Assembly (NCBI GenBank): GCA_907165065.1
Contig: OU015528.1
Location: forward strand, 47,731,515-47,795,514
Direction: 5' to 3'
Length of the DNA: 64,000 bases
DNA from: Caprimulgus europaeus
Taxonomy: Eukaryota > Chordata > Aves > Caprimulgiformes > Caprimulgidae
Shown here: positions 48,501 to 58,500 of the stretch, piece after piece
How the letters are laid out: the number at the start of each line of letters is the position of its first letter
How positions within the stretch are numbered: position 1 is the first letter of the stretch
Notes under the pieces: model-generated
What the model was told of the DNA's origin: nothing
Seen by the model: only the letters and a program-made list of their open reading frames with translations
Databases searched by the model: none
Program-made: the position numbers and the translations under genes

Positions 48501-51500
48501 CCGTTGTGGCTTTAACGTGTAAGTATACTCGACAATTAGACTCCTTACTGGAGAAACTCTAGATATGCGTCTTCTGAAAGTCATTTTCCCATTTTATTCT
48601 ATTTAACAACATTATCATGGGCAAATATGTGCTGGGTATTATTGTTTACAGCAAACCATGCAGTTCCTTCTGGTTTTCTTGTCCACCCTTCTTCAGAAGG
48701 TATTTTCCAAAGAGCCTTTCGCATAAAATGAAAAGCTGCCACCTCTCAGGTACTTCTTCATTCTGAAAGTGAAGAGATGTTTATTGTGTGCTGTATCTGA
48801 GAAAAATCTACAGATACACAAATCTGTCTGACAAACACATTTTCTTTAATCTGTGTCATCATTCACCCTATGAACAGGTGGACAGATGTAAATCTGTTAA
48901 TGGCTAGGATCTTGTTTCACATTTATCAATATGAGGAGGGGACCTCCACACTCTGTGGGCAGAATTGAATGTATATCAAGTATCTGGCAATAGTAGCAAT
49001 ATGTCTAAGGTAATAAAAACACATCTGGTAATAACAGCAAGGTGCCTAAGGTAATAGCAAGCCTAGGTCTACCCAGGCTTGGATTACTGTCTTATCAAGA
49101 GCAGGTCTAAAAAAAGTGCTACTTTTCCTCGCTGTTAGCTATATAAGTTCCAAATAACTAAAGTGAATTGTCCTTCATCTCGTTAGAAACAAAATATGTA
49201 ATTTGTGCACCTTGATTTGCAATGAGAAGGTGAGTATTTGCAGTTAGATGTTGAGATGCATGCTCAATGATAAGATCAAACATGACAGCAGACCTAAATG
49301 CAGGTAAATTGAGAGATTCTTTTGTCAGTATTCTTGAGCCTGCTTCAAAGAATTTGTGTGACAAGGGCTAATGTACTCCCATACACACATTGTATGGACA
49401 AATAAGAGTACCTGGAGTCATAGGATAAGACTTCATTTCACCTGGCTTTAGGTAACTAGTACTTGTGAGTCACATTACAGACTCATCTGACATAATTGTG
49501 TGTCTTATTTTAAGATGAGACAAATCATGCCTTAAAGTGGCTATTTTTTCTGCTGACTGTTAGGGGAATCTGGCTGATTAGCTTAGGTGTTCTACACTGC
49601 AGACAAAGCTGGGTGAGATCTCACTCTTAGCATTTAGATATTTTTTTTTTTAAGATCCTTCAGATCCTGGTAGACAACTGAATATTCTACCCCTATGCTA
49701 ACAGGGAGTGGGGAGCACAGGCCAATTCAGTCAAATATTTTACTCCTGGGAAAGTTCAAAACTGTAGCTACATCTTTCCCTGGTTTCCTAGATCTGACTG
49801 GCTGCTCTGTGATTTTCCCAGACTGCTAGGGCTGCCCTGGGACTTTTGTCCAAGGCTACTTACAGGCTTTTTTTGTCCTTGGACTCGGTGCAGGCATCCA
49901 CAGATACTGTCTTGGAACCAATATCACATCTTAGAAGGTGATTGATAGTTGGTGAACATGATGATGTGGCTGCTGCCTGCGCACCTGATGAAGGACGTGG
50001 TTTCTGCCGAAGAATCCACTTGATCAGTTAGGAAGTAATGCTTTCAGAGCATTCTAGGTAATGTAGGTCTAGCAGAGGTTCTGATTCTAAAGGCTGTACC
50101 TTCTCCTTGAGAAAGGCAGGAGTGGTACTTTAGTTCTGAGTCTCCTGGTAGTAATACCGCTTGCTAAAACAGTTGTGTTAACTTCCACATCACCCTGCTG
50201 TGACTCATTAAAGCCAGTCTTCCTTCTTGTCAGCTGATTAGAGACTCATCTGTAGAGAGATGGGACAGCTGGAGGAATGCATCTTACATTCCCCCAGAAA
50301 TGCATTGAAGGAAGAGCCAAAGCTATGGATGGCATCATGTCCTATCTGTCTGCCTGTCCTAGGATTAACTGCTAGACTTAGCCTGAGTCAACCAGTTTGG
50401 AAGCATTGTTGCTTCTGCAGGGGACTTGTGGCACAAAATACTCGTGAAACAGTTTTGCTAACTCCAGTATTAATTTCTCATTTTGTGTGTAGCTCCTTTT
50501 ATTTGATGTGTAGTTTGTGGAATTGGGCTAATGCCTGTGGATCTCAGCGTTTGCAAATACTGTCTTGCAAAACACTACATTGTAGGAGAAGTAATCTTTC
50601 CAGCTGAGGAATTAAAATGAAAGATCACTTCTTTGTAAGCTCATAAAAGGAAATTAGCAGGAGCATTTTGCAGACTTCAGTTTTGAACCTCTAAGTTGAT
50701 GACAGTAACTTTCTGTAAGAGGAGAGAGTACAGGCTCACTATCCAGTACATGAGATGTTTTGAATAAGAAATGAGTGGCTAACTTTCTAGCATGCTGTTA
50801 AGATTTTTCTGTGAAAGTATGTATTAGATTATTTTATAATTGCAGTACATCTTCAAATGAGTGTGATGTTTTTCAACAACAGGCTTAGGTGCACTCTGTG
50901 AGGGAATATAGAGGAGGATGTCTAATCCTTTTTTTTTTTTTTTTTCTCCCAATTCAGGCAGCTCATTTAATTTAAAACTGTGTGGATTGTTTAACAGAAC
51001 AGCTCTTTTCTGGCTTCATTGTAAAGGTTTTGGAGATGCACATTATCAGAGTGAAATATCTTAAAATAACACCACCCCAACCTTGCAAAACTGCACAGGG
51101 GTAATTCTTCTATCAAAATCTAACGTAGCACAGCTTTCATATTTTTTATTTGTCATGTAGTAGTTTAATTCTGAAATTATGCAAGTTAATTTCCTCTGGC
51201 TTTCAATCAAACTCCTGTTTTTAAAGTTTGTCATTTATACATCTGAGATAGGCTATACATTCTTCTCAATCTGGAAACTACAGATGAGAAATTTCAATTA
51301 AATCTATAATAAATGTAGATTAAATTCTGCCTCTATCAATATTTGCCTTTGAAATTTGAAGTAGGAAGGGGAGAAACGTAGAATAATTCCTGGTGCCTTC
51401 TCATACACTTCTATTTATATAAAACTAAAGTTGGTTGGAATAAGAAGGAAAATATAAAATCAAAATGCTGTTTGACAGCTACAGATTCATTAGTAACCTG

Positions 51501-51720
51501 AATTCTCAAATTCACTGCACTTTTCAGATCCTCAAAAGAAAGATCTTCCAGAGACAAAGAGCGTTCAAGAGACCGTGATAGAACGTCCCGTGATAAAGAG
51601 AGAAGCTCGAGAGAGAGGTCGCCGCGAGATTTCAAAGACAAGAAACGCTCTTATGAAAGTGCTAATGGCCGATCAGAAGAGCCACGGAGCTCAGAAGAGC
51701 GCGAAGCAGGGGAGATATAA
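18452..51720 (+). CDS. LUC7L2: LUC7L2, U1 snRNP-associated LUC7-like splicing factor 2 (10 coding exons)
   Basis: LUC7L2 is a nuclear splicing factor homologous to yeast Luc7p. It associates with U1 snRNP and influences 5' splice-site choice. Coding exons: 18452..18512, 28318..28412, 38242..38340, 39112..39222, 39887..40030, 41353..41529, 43779..43870, 44633..44662, 45586..45780, 51528..51720; total 1197 nt, 398 residues plus TAA. The start [20 protein letters not shown] fits the vertebrate orthologue. The first zinc finger lies around C36-H46 ([11 protein letters not shown]). A coiled, charged linker covers about 105-170. The second finger has C190, C193, H209 and H215 (CEVCSAYLG...HFGGKLH). 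From about 245 the chain is Arg/Glu- and then Arg/Ser-rich to the end, finishing SEEREAGEI. All introns are GT-AG and all phases agree. Human LUC7L2 is 392 residues as I recall, so the RS tail is slightly longer here. LUC7L is the main alternative, but the tail and neighbours favour LUC7L2. Confidence 0.96.
18530..18553 (+). repeat. G-run cluster, potential G-quadruplex
   Basis: Runs of 4, 5, 4, 2 and 5 G separated by single bases start only 17 bases after the exon 1 donor on the non-template strand. This is a textbook arrangement for G-quadruplex or R-loop formation at the start of a first intron; formation is inferred. Confidence 0.6.
18595..18610. repeat. (GGCC)4 simple repeat
   Basis: Four perfect GGCC units inside the CpG island, self-complementary. 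Confidence 0.85.
28318..28412 (+). CDS. LUC7L2: LUC7L2 exon 2
   Basis: 95 nt, entered in phase 1 (completing Gly21) and left in phase 0 at donor GTATGT. It codes for [20 protein letters not shown] and on to SGT52, including the first zinc-finger cysteines. Confidence 0.95.
32359..33203 (-). mobile_element. CR1 LINE, 5'-truncated, antisense to LUC7L2
   Basis: On the minus strand the copy encodes the end of the CR1 reverse-transcriptase ORF and its 3' UTR. Typical phrases are visible in translation: [20 protein letters not shown] and [11 protein letters not shown] (minus strand, about 32627-32854), with an upstream piece containing [14 protein letters not shown] (about 32982-33191). The frame is interrupted, so the copy is dead. 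The 3' end is marked by remains of the octamer repeat (ACAGAATCACAGAAT in + orientation). The 5' truncation runs into AT/GA-rich sequence at about 33200. Confidence 0.9.
33204..33254. repeat. AT-rich and (GA)n microsatellite beside CR1
   Basis: Alternating AT sequence (33214-33235) followed by about nine GA units (33237-33254), directly at the truncated 5' edge of the CR1 copy. Confidence 0.75.
34236..34449 (-). mobile_element. CR1 LINE 3' fragment, antisense to LUC7L2
   Basis: A short copy of the same CR1 3' region as at 32359 (shared GTCAGGGATTGGAAGGGACC and GGGCAGCCTGTTCCAG phrases), cut off at the start of the 3' UTR/ORF boundary. The two copies look close enough to belong to one subfamily. 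Confidence 0.9.
35620..36005 (-). mobile_element. CR1 LINE 3' fragment of another subfamily, antisense
   Basis: It shares the GGGCAGCCTGTTCCA core but has the CCATGTCCCTAAGTACC and TACCACCAGGG variants of a different CR1 subfamily. The minus strand still reads [20 protein letters not shown], followed by [10 protein letters not shown], the conserved C-terminal CR1 ORF2 region. Confidence 0.88.
36916..37002. repeat. G/T-rich low-complexity tract in intron 2
   Basis: GTGGTTTGTGTTTTTTGGTT followed by GGGGGGGAGGGGG and then a T8A12-like junction. Similar tracts recur in the window on the same strand. Confidence 0.7.
38242..38340 (+). CDS. LUC7L2: LUC7L2 exon 3
   Basis: 33 codons in phase 0: [20 protein letters not shown] and on to FFELD, between TCTTTTCAG and GTAAGT. 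It completes the first Luc7 zinc-finger module. Confidence 0.95.
39112..39222 (+). CDS. LUC7L2: LUC7L2 exon 4
   Basis: 37 codons in phase 0: [20 protein letters not shown] and on to SAEVAAK. Charged and helical, it begins the coiled linker. Confidence 0.95.
39887..40030 (+). CDS. LUC7L2: LUC7L2 exon 5
   Basis: 48 codons in phase 0: [20 protein letters not shown] and on to KKREAE. It continues the coiled-coil-like linker. Differences from human that I recall are conservative (GADGN for GAEGN; ARVKK for ARAKK). Confidence 0.95.
40031..41352 (+). other. LUC7L2: LUC7L2 intron 5
   Basis: A 1.3 kb intron that contains one antisense CR1 fragment in its second half, ending about 200 bases before the exon 6 acceptor. 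Nothing else was recognised. Confidence 0.8.
40882..41153 (-). mobile_element. CR1 LINE 3' fragment, older, antisense
   Basis: It opens with TCATAGAATCATTAGG, the reverse complement of the CR1 octamer end, and runs through a diverged CCTGTTCCAGTGCCTGA region to the CTTGGTGCAACTTGAGGCC segment. More substitutions than in the 32-34 kb copies suggest an older insertion. Confidence 0.85.
41353..41529 (+). CDS. LUC7L2: LUC7L2 exon 6, second zinc finger
   Basis: 59 codons in phase 0 (residues 171-229). It holds the whole second zinc finger: C190, C193, H209, H215 in [20 protein letters not shown] and on to [10 protein letters not shown]. The last codon is Arg where I recall Lys in human. Confidence 0.95.
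41530..43778 (+). other. LUC7L2: LUC7L2 intron 6
   Basis: A 2.2 kb intron. It includes a possible trace of an ancient amniote repeat at 42640-42790 and an unexplained, less AT-rich block at 43020-43380 with open frames on both strands (see findings). Confidence 0.75.
43779..43870 (+). CDS. LUC7L2: LUC7L2 exon 7
   Basis: It codes for [20 protein letters not shown] and on to REKLR, a highly charged Arg/Glu helix, leaving in phase 2 at GTAGGC. Confidence 0.95.
44633..44662 (+). CDS. LUC7L2: LUC7L2 exon 8 (30-nt microexon)
   Basis: Only 30 nt between TTTGTTTCAG and GTATAT. It adds SRSHSKHAK and the two split arginines, in phase 2 on both sides. Because its length is a multiple of three, it can be included or skipped without changing the frame. 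The size equals the human exon as judged from the remembered protein. Confidence 0.92.
45586..45780 (+). CDS. LUC7L2: LUC7L2 exon 9, RS-domain core
   Basis: 195 nt, phase 2 on both sides. It encodes [20 protein letters not shown] and on to a long series of Arg-Ser, Arg-Glu and His-Arg pairs ending ERSSKK. RS repeats of this type are phosphorylated by SR kinases and mediate contacts in the spliceosome (family knowledge). Confidence 0.95.
45781..51527 (+). other. LUC7L2: LUC7L2 intron 9
   Basis: A 5.7 kb intron, long compared with its neighbours. It contains a G/T-rich tract at 47974-48020 and a T-run at 50931-50946. A good-looking acceptor at 46469 is followed by a short frame and later AATAAA signals, and may mark an alternative last exon (see findings). 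No CR1 insertion was seen. Confidence 0.75.
51528..51720 (+). CDS. LUC7L2: LUC7L2 exon 10 and stop
   Basis: After TTTTCAG the frame gives [20 protein letters not shown] and continues to the conserved end [20 protein letters not shown], then REAGEI and TAA at 51718-51720. The part before KKRSYES is more RD/RE-repetitive than the human sequence as I recall it. Confidence 0.95.
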
Positions 51721-52580
51721 CTGGCTGTATATTCACCTGATCTCTGGCTTCCTATGGAGTTGCATACTATGGTTTAGTTTACAGTTGTTCAAAGGGACAC
51801 CAGTGAGCAGTTCCAGACGCTGATCCAACTAGGGTAGATGTACAGTATATAAAAGTGGTTATAACCAAGTCAGAATTAAACCCCATCAATTAATGATGCC
51901 TAAAGCTGGGTCCTGGACTTCCACCAAGTTGTAAAACTTTTCTGAAAGATTTCTCTCTATTCAGGACAACAGTTTTATGTACAAAGATGCAGATCTCAAT
52001 GTTTTTAATCTCCTTTCCAATACAAGTTAGTGAACAAATTATATTGTACTACTTGCCTTGGGTGCTTTTGAACCTTTATAAATTGTCCAATTCTGCTCCA
52101 GTCAAAACAGCAGCATTGAAAGGTTGTATTTTGGGGGACTTCTTTTGTTTGCTTTTTTTTTAAGAGGGTGGGTGGATGAATATTAACTTTTACTCTAAGG
52201 TTATGTTCCCAGTGATTTTTTTTGTTTGGGAACCTAGGAGTTGATTACAGTGGGAGCATTTAGACAGGAATGTGTGCTGGAGAAAGCGGTAATGTCTTCT
52301 TACAGTGCCTATTTAGACTTGGAAATGGAACAACTGTTGCATTACATCTTTTTTTATTTCTACTTAAATTTTGAAATCAAAGCCAGTCCCATATCTGTAC
52401 CATTTGATTGGTATGTGTTCAATATATTTGTTTTTTTCCGTAAGGACTCTTTCTGCTTTTTCTTGTGGGGTGTAAATGGCACATCCTTAATTGTATTAAA
52501 AACAAACAAAAAACCAGCAACAACAAACAAAAATTAAGGACAAACAAAAAAAAATAAAGGAAACAACATTGTCTAATAAC
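51721..52580 (+). other. LUC7L2: LUC7L2 3' UTR
   Basis: AT-rich, without a repeat. Candidate poly(A) signals are ATTAAA (52495-52500) and AATAAA (52553-52558) inside an A/CA-rich tract, so an end near 52.52-52.58 kb is likely. Longer forms cannot be excluded. Confidence 0.65.
52495..52558 (+). promoter_or_regulatory. LUC7L2: LUC7L2 poly(A) signals in an A-rich tract
   Basis: ATTAAA and AATAAA lie 58 bases apart, with CAAACAAAA-type sequence between them and TTGTCTAAT soon after. Confidence 0.55.
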
Positions 52581-55500
52581 TTAACAAGGATATACTGGTC
52601 TCTTAAGGTGGTTGCTTAGCAGTTCAGTCACCTAAAAACTAACATTTGGTTATTGAGAGTTTTTTAACATGCGCGTGTGCTCTAGGAGAAGCAGTCTTTC
52701 TGATTACAGTCCTGACTGTTCTAAGATCTTCAAAGGCAAAAACATGTGGAATCATGGCACAACCACTAACTCCTTAATTACTTCAGTTTCAAAAAGCAGC
52801 TTTTCATTTAGGTGCAAGCTGCCTTAACATGGAGAAGTTGCTGTTGGTTCTGTCAGATTGGTAGTGCTTGGGAGCAGATAAATTATTAAGAGATGCCCTG
52901 CCCTCACACAGAAGAATTTAGGGATTGGTCAGTTCTCCTCCTTGAGGTAGCACTACTGAATTACTTAACAGTGATGCTTCAGAGCAGTGTTTGTAATGAT
53001 TTATTGGTATTTTCAGTAGGTTCTGCAGACTCTTCTCTGTGTCACCCTAGTCCACATGCCTCTGTAGGCCCACTAATTACGGGTGTATAATATCACTATA
53101 AGTTCACTGTGTGCATTTCTTCCTCAGTGTCTTTTTTGTAGCCTCTTCAGTATGGACAGAATTCATGGGTGATAATTCTAACACAGTAGATAATTCAGCA
53201 GTATTTTTGCTGGTAGTGAAAGCTGGAACAGGATCTCTACATCTCAGCAAGGACTTGTATCCAAAATAGGGCATACCCTCCACTTGGAATTCATGTCATT
53301 TTAAGCTCCTAAAGAAATACTGTAATAATGATTGATAACTACTTAATACTTTTTTTTATTTGCCCATTTGAAATCTGACCATGAGTTTCCTCCCTGGGAA
53401 CACTTTACGATTACCTGTGTGGCCCAGCTGCGTGATGTTTGCAAATTACCAGTGTTTGTCCCTCTGGTGTGAGCAGGCTGTAGAAATGCTTGCTAACATA
53501 CATGGTCACAGCTTTGTTAATGGAACTCTAGTGGTGTGACAAAAGGTGAACAGTTATTTCTAGATGCCTCTTGCATAGCAGAATTGCCATTGGGGTGGAT
53601 TGCTAACTACTTTGGAATTCCTTTCTGGAATAAAAATATTCCAGAAATACTGAGGACCTGCCTTCCCCTGTAGCCAGCAACTAGAAATTCTGTATTGTAG
53701 AAGAGGGGGAAGGGAATTTGGGTAGTGTGACAAAACACTACTTGGACTTCTTACTAGCAAATTCTGGATAATATGCCATTGATTTGACAAATGGCTTTTA
53801 AATTTAATTATGAAAAGGTGATTGGATTTGGGCCTTTCATTATTTATAGGTTTTCTGTGGTGGTGAGCTTCATAGTATCCAAGTAGCACACCAGTGTGTA
53901 ACAGAGAGAAGGTAAGTCTTATCTCTGTTATCCTGATAAAATCATCTGAATGACCTGTGGAAATACCCATCTCATGTCTGAAGTGAGGAGTGCAGTTAGG
54001 AAGAGAACTGAATTAAGGTGATTAATGAAACACACTTCTGATGCAAGAAACCTGGAACATCTGTGGGTGTGGGAGACTGCTTTATTAGCTGTGCCTGAGT
54101 GAGTAAGAATCTTCCACACTACTCTCGGAACCAAGGTACCTTAATTTTCAGTGGGGTGGAACTGGGGTGTTCATCACCTGTACATTTCCTGCTGGACAGC
54201 TGCACAGTGGGGTTGACTGACATTAGTTTGTGTGGTCAAAATTATTATGAAAGGGATCTGGGGGAAATAAATCTCTGCCCACCTCTGCTGCATCATGTAA
54301 GGAAAAGAGCTGTGACACCAATCAAATAGTTTGGGCTTCATTACTTCTTGTCGTTAACTTCCCAGTCTTCAGTAAACGGTTCAGGAATTGTTAGATCTGA
54401 CTTCTGGTCTAGAACCAAATCATAAATACAATGGCAAGATCATTCAGAAGATCAAGCCTCTGAACCCACTAACCCAGGTCAAATATACCCTACAGAAATG
54501 GATGTACTAGCTTCACACCACGCTAAGTATCATCTGTCTACACTGAAGTTAGGACTTCCTCCACCAAGCCTCTTTGCCCAGCTTTTGTCCCTTCAGTTGC
54601 TTGTTCAGCCATTGATTCTTATGAGATTTGGCAGAGCCAGAGGTGGGGTGCTAGACCCACAGCTCCATAGCAATTTTTATCAGCCTGCAGGTGTACAAAT
54701 TGAGCAAAAAGAGCAAATTCTATGATTTATTTAAAGTGTTTGAAATGCAGTGAGTGAGTCTGGAAACATTATTCCTATATCTGGAAAAGCTCTCACTCTG
54801 GATTAGTCAGAGAAGTGTAAACCAGAAGAACAGTAAGATGGTAAGCAGCTAGGGGATGGCACATTACCAGAAATTAGGTCCTCTTGAAAAGCAGCTCCTG
54901 AAATACGAGTTTCTTTTCCACTGGAGCAGGAGGAAGCATGCAGTGAAACAGTGACATTTCCAAGCAAAGAGGTGCTTGGCCTGGTGCAGCCGTATCTCGT
55001 TACCCAGCATCAGACTTGCCAGGGAGGCAGGCAGGGGAGGCTGTTCCTGTCTGTCCTCTTGCCTTCCACCAGGTAGTGAGTCTGGGATTTATCCTCCTTG
55101 TGCTACAGTGCAAACCCGAGCCCTTCTATCTGCCTCACCTGTCTTGCACCAGTTTGTGTCTTTGAGGCACCTTCCACCTGCAACAAGAGAAAACAGGTCA
55201 TCCAACCCCCTAAGCCAATGCAAATGGGTGTCTGTGGTAACCTTAAGTAGCCTTGGGGCAGGGATTATATATCTAGCTGAAGGGAGCATGATGGCAACTT
55301 AAGACACCTGGGGCCAGTGCAAGACAGCTGAGGGCATGGGTGGGTACCTCCAAACAAACAGTTTTGCCCATGGAAACTTCAGCACCAGAAAACCTTCTTG
55401 TTAGGGTACTGAGGATGACTTGGTGAGATGTGTGTGGTGTCTCCTCTGTGACTTACAGATCCAAGCAGTTGCAGTCAGAGTTAAGCAAAGTATAAATGCA

Positions 55501-58500
55501 GAATGAGCTATGTGGTGATGGCAGTGCACAGTGTGTTCTGTAAAGTTCTGCAGCATCTGATAACCCCCCCATCTCCCTCCCCGTTTTACTATTCTCCATC
55601 GCACATTTCACATCCCACCTTGCTCAGTATGGTTGTCCTTTGTTCAGCAAACAGTAGAAGTTAGTTTCTCCTGATGCAGTGGGTTATAAAACATGTTAAT
55701 ACAGTCTTTGTTCAGTCCTGTATGGTTCTTGCTCTTTGGTTTTTTGCTTTGATCACTTTTTTCTACTTGCTTCTTAATAAATTCTTCCACTGTTACTGCT
55801 GATACAATTCTTTAATTGTTCTTCTCAGTAAGACCTGGACATCTGGCTTTCACTGAAGCCTGCAAAACTGGGAAGCAGTGAACTGCTGGGCAGGGATTTC
55901 CAGCAGCTGGAAATACAGGGGAAGAGAGGAAGAAAAGTGTGTCTCAACCCCAGGCTCTCCTCTCTATCCCTGCTTTCCCTTCTGTAGGCACGAAATGGTC
56001 AGTCAGTGGGCAATTAGAAAATTCTCTCATGACTTGTTCTCTCCTGGCTCTGGCTTTTCACCTCCCATTGCTGGGGTAACTGCAGTCCCAGACTGCTTCC
56101 TCAGGGTAGTGCTGTGCAGAGCACTGCAGGCAAGCAGTGTCCTAGGGGACACACCAGCGGGGACCTGGGATTAGCTAGTGACAAAGCAGGGCTGGACACA
56201 GGCATGGTCAAAAAGGGCCTGAAGGATAGCAGGAACAGCCACAGTGTCTGGCTCTTTCCCAGGCTGAAGTGGTCTGGCAAATGCTGACTCTGGTACAAAG
56301 TATTGATGGCAATGCTCACTTAGGAAGGAGCGCAAAGGTTAGAAATTGTTCCTGGTGCTGGCTCAGGGGGGATGCTGCTGGCTCATCCCAGGAAAAAAAT
56401 CACTCCTGTATGTCTTAGGCTCTTTTCATACTGACCATGTGCAATCTTGCCAGTATAACCATGCCCTGCACTGGCTCAAACCCACTCCACTACTTAAGCC
56501 AGAAGTGCTCTGGTATGGCATATATGGTTAACTGAGCCTCAATGATATTCTAATTACAAATATTTGTTATCTCAGTATTAGCTTTAGCAAAGGTAAAGAA
56601 AAAAAGGCATCTTCTCTAACACTGCCTTTCCCTAAAGCAGGATGTAGTAATGAAAGAAAATAAAGGTTTTGCAATGTTGAAAACAGAAGGTTAGAATAGG
56701 TCTGGGGGTTTTTTTTGGTTTGGTTTGTAGCATGAGTCAGACGTGTGCTTTTATGAGATGCCTGAGTGACAGGCATGTGAATCCAGTGGCTGTTCTGTTC
56801 TCCCAGTGCCAATTCAGATGTTACAATTCACCTGTCACGTCTCGGCATGATCTTCCAGACGTAGCAATCCTTTCTCATCACACACTGTGCCATTACAAGC
56901 CTTGTCGTACCCTCTGTTTAACCAGGAAGGTAAGCTGAAGGTCTAACGGGGCTCTCCTGCTCCTCTCCAGCTCTAACAGAAGTGACCACCCTAGCACCAA
57001 GCACATGGTAGAAACATAGCTGCTCCCAGCATGTTCCCATCTGGGTTGTACCCTCACCACCTTCTGTCACTGGGTGTTAAACAGCATCTAGAATCAGCCC
57101 CTACTCTCAGTGTAAAGCAACACCTCTGCAGGCTGTATCTATACCTACACCCACAGCTCTACAGCAAAGGAAGTCAAGCAGCCCTTCACTTCAATCACCA
57201 ATAATACAAAAGGCCCTCCAGAAGGAAGAGGGGGTGCAAGGGCGGGTTTTCCTCTGAACCTTGCTAGAAGAATTTCCTAGAAACTTCCCCAAATCCTCTG
57301 CAAGGTCTTTATTCCCCTCTGTGGGCAGCCCTGGGGTATCTGAGATGACATCCCGCCTCTTGCTCACCTCGCTGAGCCTCTCTCTTGCCTGTGCTCCAGG
57401 AAGGGGCAGGAAGGCTGCTTGGCTCTGGCTCTCTAGCAAGAAAATTATTAGGCTTAAATGCCTCAACAGAGAGGTTAACTACTTGTGTAAAACTCTCCCT
57501 GTCATTTCAAATTGCCTTGGTATGTTTGTAGCCCTCGTCTCAGAGTGATTTGTCTGTGGAACACCACTGGGCTCTTGGATTCTATCCCAACACTGATTTG
57601 CATTTGCACAGGGATGCCTTGCAAAGACACCTCCCTCCAGGTAAGTTTCTGCCTTGTGACTACAGCAGCTGAAGTTTTTCAAGTTAAATTTCTCTCATCT
57701 CTTTGCCTGTGATCCTTTATTTATTTTCTATTCCTCATTCTTTCCCAAAGCTGTCCCCATGGGAAGGTTTGAGTTCACTCAACTAAGTTGATGAACTGAA
57801 TTTAAGTACCTATGTGTTTTTACAGTGTTCAGGTAATATTTTGAGTAAGGAAAGTGTTTGGTTGTTTCTACAAGGTCAAGTGGGAATGCTTTTTTTTTCT
57901 CTAGCAACATGACTGGCAAAGCACTTTGATTTTACTAGCTGAGGGGATAAACTTCCCTCTCATTCCTCTTTCCTTTTCTCAGTATTTTCCATGTATTTGC
58001 AATGTGCTGGGTTAGGTCAGACACAAAGACAACTCCATGTCACTTAGCTGATTTAACCTGTCACAGGCATTTGTCGTACTACCCGTGCTACATCACAGAT
58101 TTGTCGTCTCACCCAGACCTTCCCGATGTCCCACAGCTGTAAGAAAACCATGAAACTTGGTGTGAGGGCTTTGGCCCCACTTACTGGTGGTGCTCCATGG
58201 GAAATCTCTTCCTGCTACCTTTAGGTAGGATGTTTTCCTTGGGTTTCTCTTCACAGGATCAGAGTTGTCCCCTAAGAATGGATACAGCATGGTTGCAGCG
58301 TCACAGCGAGGTCCAAGAAAAGTCAGACAGGACTGTGCAGTAAGGCTACTGGAAAACTGGGAATTCAGCTCAGGTATCCTCAATCTGAAGAAGTCGTCTG
58401 ATCTGTGCTCCTGGGAAAGCTTCCTGACGTCCTTTGAAATCTCAGATAAACAAAAAATAAAGGCATGTACTCCTAAACTTCCCCCTTTGCAAATTGATTT

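Noticed and set aside
51575-51823. 82-codon frame across the last LUC7L2 exon
   Set aside because: It is out of frame with LUC7L2; the correct frame gives the conserved SYESANGRS...REAGEI end and stop at 51720.
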